Of a stretch of DNA of 64,000 nucleotides, positions 63,035 to 64,000 are shown in pieces. The notes beneath the pieces were generated by a model, which searched no databases, had not been told where the DNA came from, and saw nothing but the letters and a program-made list of their open reading frames with translations. The DNA lies in the NCBI RefSeq assembly GCF_006335125.1, contig NZ_VDMO01000013.1:1-64000 (forward strand). The letters are read 5' to 3'. The stretch comes from Deinococcus radiopugnans ATCC 19172 (GTDB lineage: Bacteria > Deinococcota > Deinococci > Deinococcales > Deinococcaceae). Positions within the stretch are counted from its first letter, which is position 1. The number at the start of each line of letters is the position of its first letter. Both the position numbers and the translations under genes were made by a program.

Positions 63035-63334
63035 TCAGTTCAGGATGAACAGCGCGAGGAAGCCGAAGATGACCAGCGTTTCGGGAATCAGGAAGTACAG
63101 CAGCAGGCTGCCGGCCTTGCTGGGGTCCTCGGCGACGGCGCCGACCAGGCTCGAACCGATGCGCGCCTGCGCGATGCCGGTGCCGACGGCGCCCAGGCCC
63201 AGGGCCAGACCCGCGCCCAGGGCGCGCAGACCGCGGTACATGTCGTCGTTGACGGCCACTTCGGTCTGGGCCAGACCGCTGGTGGCGAGGGCGAGCACGA
63301 GGGAAGCGAGGACGATCTTGTTGTATTTGGTCAT
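63035..63334 (-). CDS. atpK: V/A-type ATP synthase rotor-ring subunit (K/L, proteolipid)
   Basis: The ion-carrying ring subunit. The 99-aa protein begins with a signal-peptide-like segment (IVLASLVLALATSGLAQ), followed by two transmembrane helices: GLRALGAGLALGLGAVGTGIAQARIG and SLLLYFLIPETLVIFGFLALFIL, with the ion-binding Glu in the second (PET). A two-helix proteolipid with a cleavable leader also occurs in the Thermus enzyme. ATG 63334 was chosen because AGGAG lies ten bases upstream; GTG 63343 abuts the Shine-Dalgarno and is unlikely. Confidence 0.94.
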   Translation of the reverse strand: MTKYNKIVLASLVLALATSGLAQTEVAVNDDMYRGLRALGAGLALGLGAVGTGIAQARIGSSLVGAVAEDPSKAGSLLLYFLIPETLVIFGFLALFILN

Positions 63335-63351
63335 GGTGAACACTCCTGGAG

Positions 63352-64000
63352 TTATTTGACCTGCCCGGCGCTGGATTCAGTGCTGGGGCTCAGGCGGCGA
63401 AGGGGGTTGTAGGCGGGGCTGGTGTCGTTGTTGAAACCGGTGGGGTTCAGGAACTCCACCATCTGAAGACGGATGGGCTGCACGATGTGGCCGATCAGGG
63501 TCAGCGCCAGCACGAAGAAGTGCAGGATGACGCCGACCAGCAGGCCCAGCAGAATGCCCAGCACGCCGATGTTCTCGTACAGGCTCCAGCCCAGATCGGT
63601 GCACAGCCGGGCCAGGATGGCGCTGACCAGCCCCACGGCGAAGATACGGGCGTAGCTGAGGACCGCCGCACCCTGCGACATCAGTTCGATGGGCAGCAGC
63701 GGGAACTGCTTGATCACGATGATCCAGCCCACCACAAACAGGGCGAAACCGGCGTACATCAGCAGCACGAGGGGACTGGAGAAGTTGGTGAACTGGCCGA
63801 AGTCCTTGCCCGCGCGGGTGGCGAAGGCCATGCAGATCAGCGCGACGGTGCTGCCGAAGAGGGCCAGGCCCTCCCAGACGTGGGCGCTGTCGTGGTGCTT
63901 GAGCCCCTGCTGAACGCGGATGCCCCAGGCCCACAGCACCTGAAGGATGCCGAACAGCAGCGAGAACACCAGCGCCACGTTGCTGAAATACGCAGTTTCC
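63352..64000 (-). CDS. atpI: V/A-type ATP synthase subunit I, C-terminal part (cut by window end)
   Basis: The membrane subunit forming the ion half-channels next to the ring. Only about the last 215 residues are present. Helices include [53 protein letters not shown], the typical [19 protein letters not shown] with its conserved Arg, and [46 protein letters not shown], a hallmark of subunit I/a. The frame runs off the right edge, so the gene and operon begin beyond the window. The gap to atpK is 17 bases. Confidence 0.93.
   Translation of the reverse strand, partial: ETAYFSNVALVFSLLFGILQVLWAWGIRVQQGLKHHDSAHVWEGLALFGSTVALICMAFATRAGKDFGQFTNFSSPLVLLMYAGFALFVVGWIIVIKQFPLLPIELMSQGAAVLSYARIFAVGLVSAILARLCTDLGWSLYENIGVLGILLGLLVGVILHFFVLALTLIGHIVQPIRLQMVEFLNPTGFNNDTSPAYNPLRRLSPSTESSAGQVK

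Overview
The window reads as chromosomal DNA of a Deinococcus species. It is GC-rich and carries an SLH-domain S-layer protein (SlpA type), a glutaminyl-tRNA synthetase with the C-terminal YqeY-like extension known from Deinococcus, a V/A-type ATP synthase operon in the Thermus/Deinococcus order, many TAnnnT boxes 5-8 nt in front of start codons (the leaderless-promoter pattern of this genus), and an exact HspR operator (HAIR) in front of ftsH. No plasmid, phage, IS or CRISPR sequence was seen.

Layout: (1) 1-8.4 kb: tRNA-Gly, tgt, slpA, Mn-dependent pyrophosphatase, folC, an SCP2-domain protein and a small helical protein. (2) 8.5-9.5 kb: a methyltransferase. (3) 9.8-25.0 kb: a 15-kb cell-surface cluster of five exported proteins: a small DUF11-like protein, two DUF11-repeat proteins, a 1610-aa outer-membrane barrel protein and a 1556-aa mosaic beta-helix protein whose 5' third is strikingly AT-rich. 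(4) 25-33 kb: an EamA exporter, membrane proteins (DUF2254, MscS, DUF421), glnS and a TPR protein. (5) 33.1-35.6 kb: ftsH, preceded by a separate gene for an FtsH N-terminal domain that shares a 92% identical 138-bp block with it. (6) 35.6-39.7 kb: seven leftward genes, four of them DinB-family paralogues, divergent from a WYL regulator whose start codon lies in a palindrome. (7) 39.7-43.9 kb: pyrimidine nucleoside phosphorylase, a divisome-like coiled-coil protein, a thioesterase, a ROK kinase without the zinc motif and an HD-family protein. (8) 44-46.2 kb: groESL. (9) 46.3-52.7 kb: a GGDEF protein with a C-terminal ribbon-helix-helix, deaminase, Nudix, phosphatase, GNAT, M23 and an M16 pair. 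(10) 52.8-57.0 kb: a CaiB-type CoA-transferase divergent from an orphan molybdopterin dehydrogenase subunit, and a GNAT. (11) 57.0-64.0 kb: the V-type ATPase operon on the minus strand, cut by the window end inside the subunit I gene.

The observations most worth following are: the FtsH-domain duplicate; the GGDEF-RHH fusion with a perfect 14-bp palindrome upstream; a leader element shared by groEL and atpA in which the Shine-Dalgarno sequence sits in a covarying 5-bp hairpin next to a dispersed TTAGAC/GGTCAAAC repeat; and the surface cluster with its compositional break.
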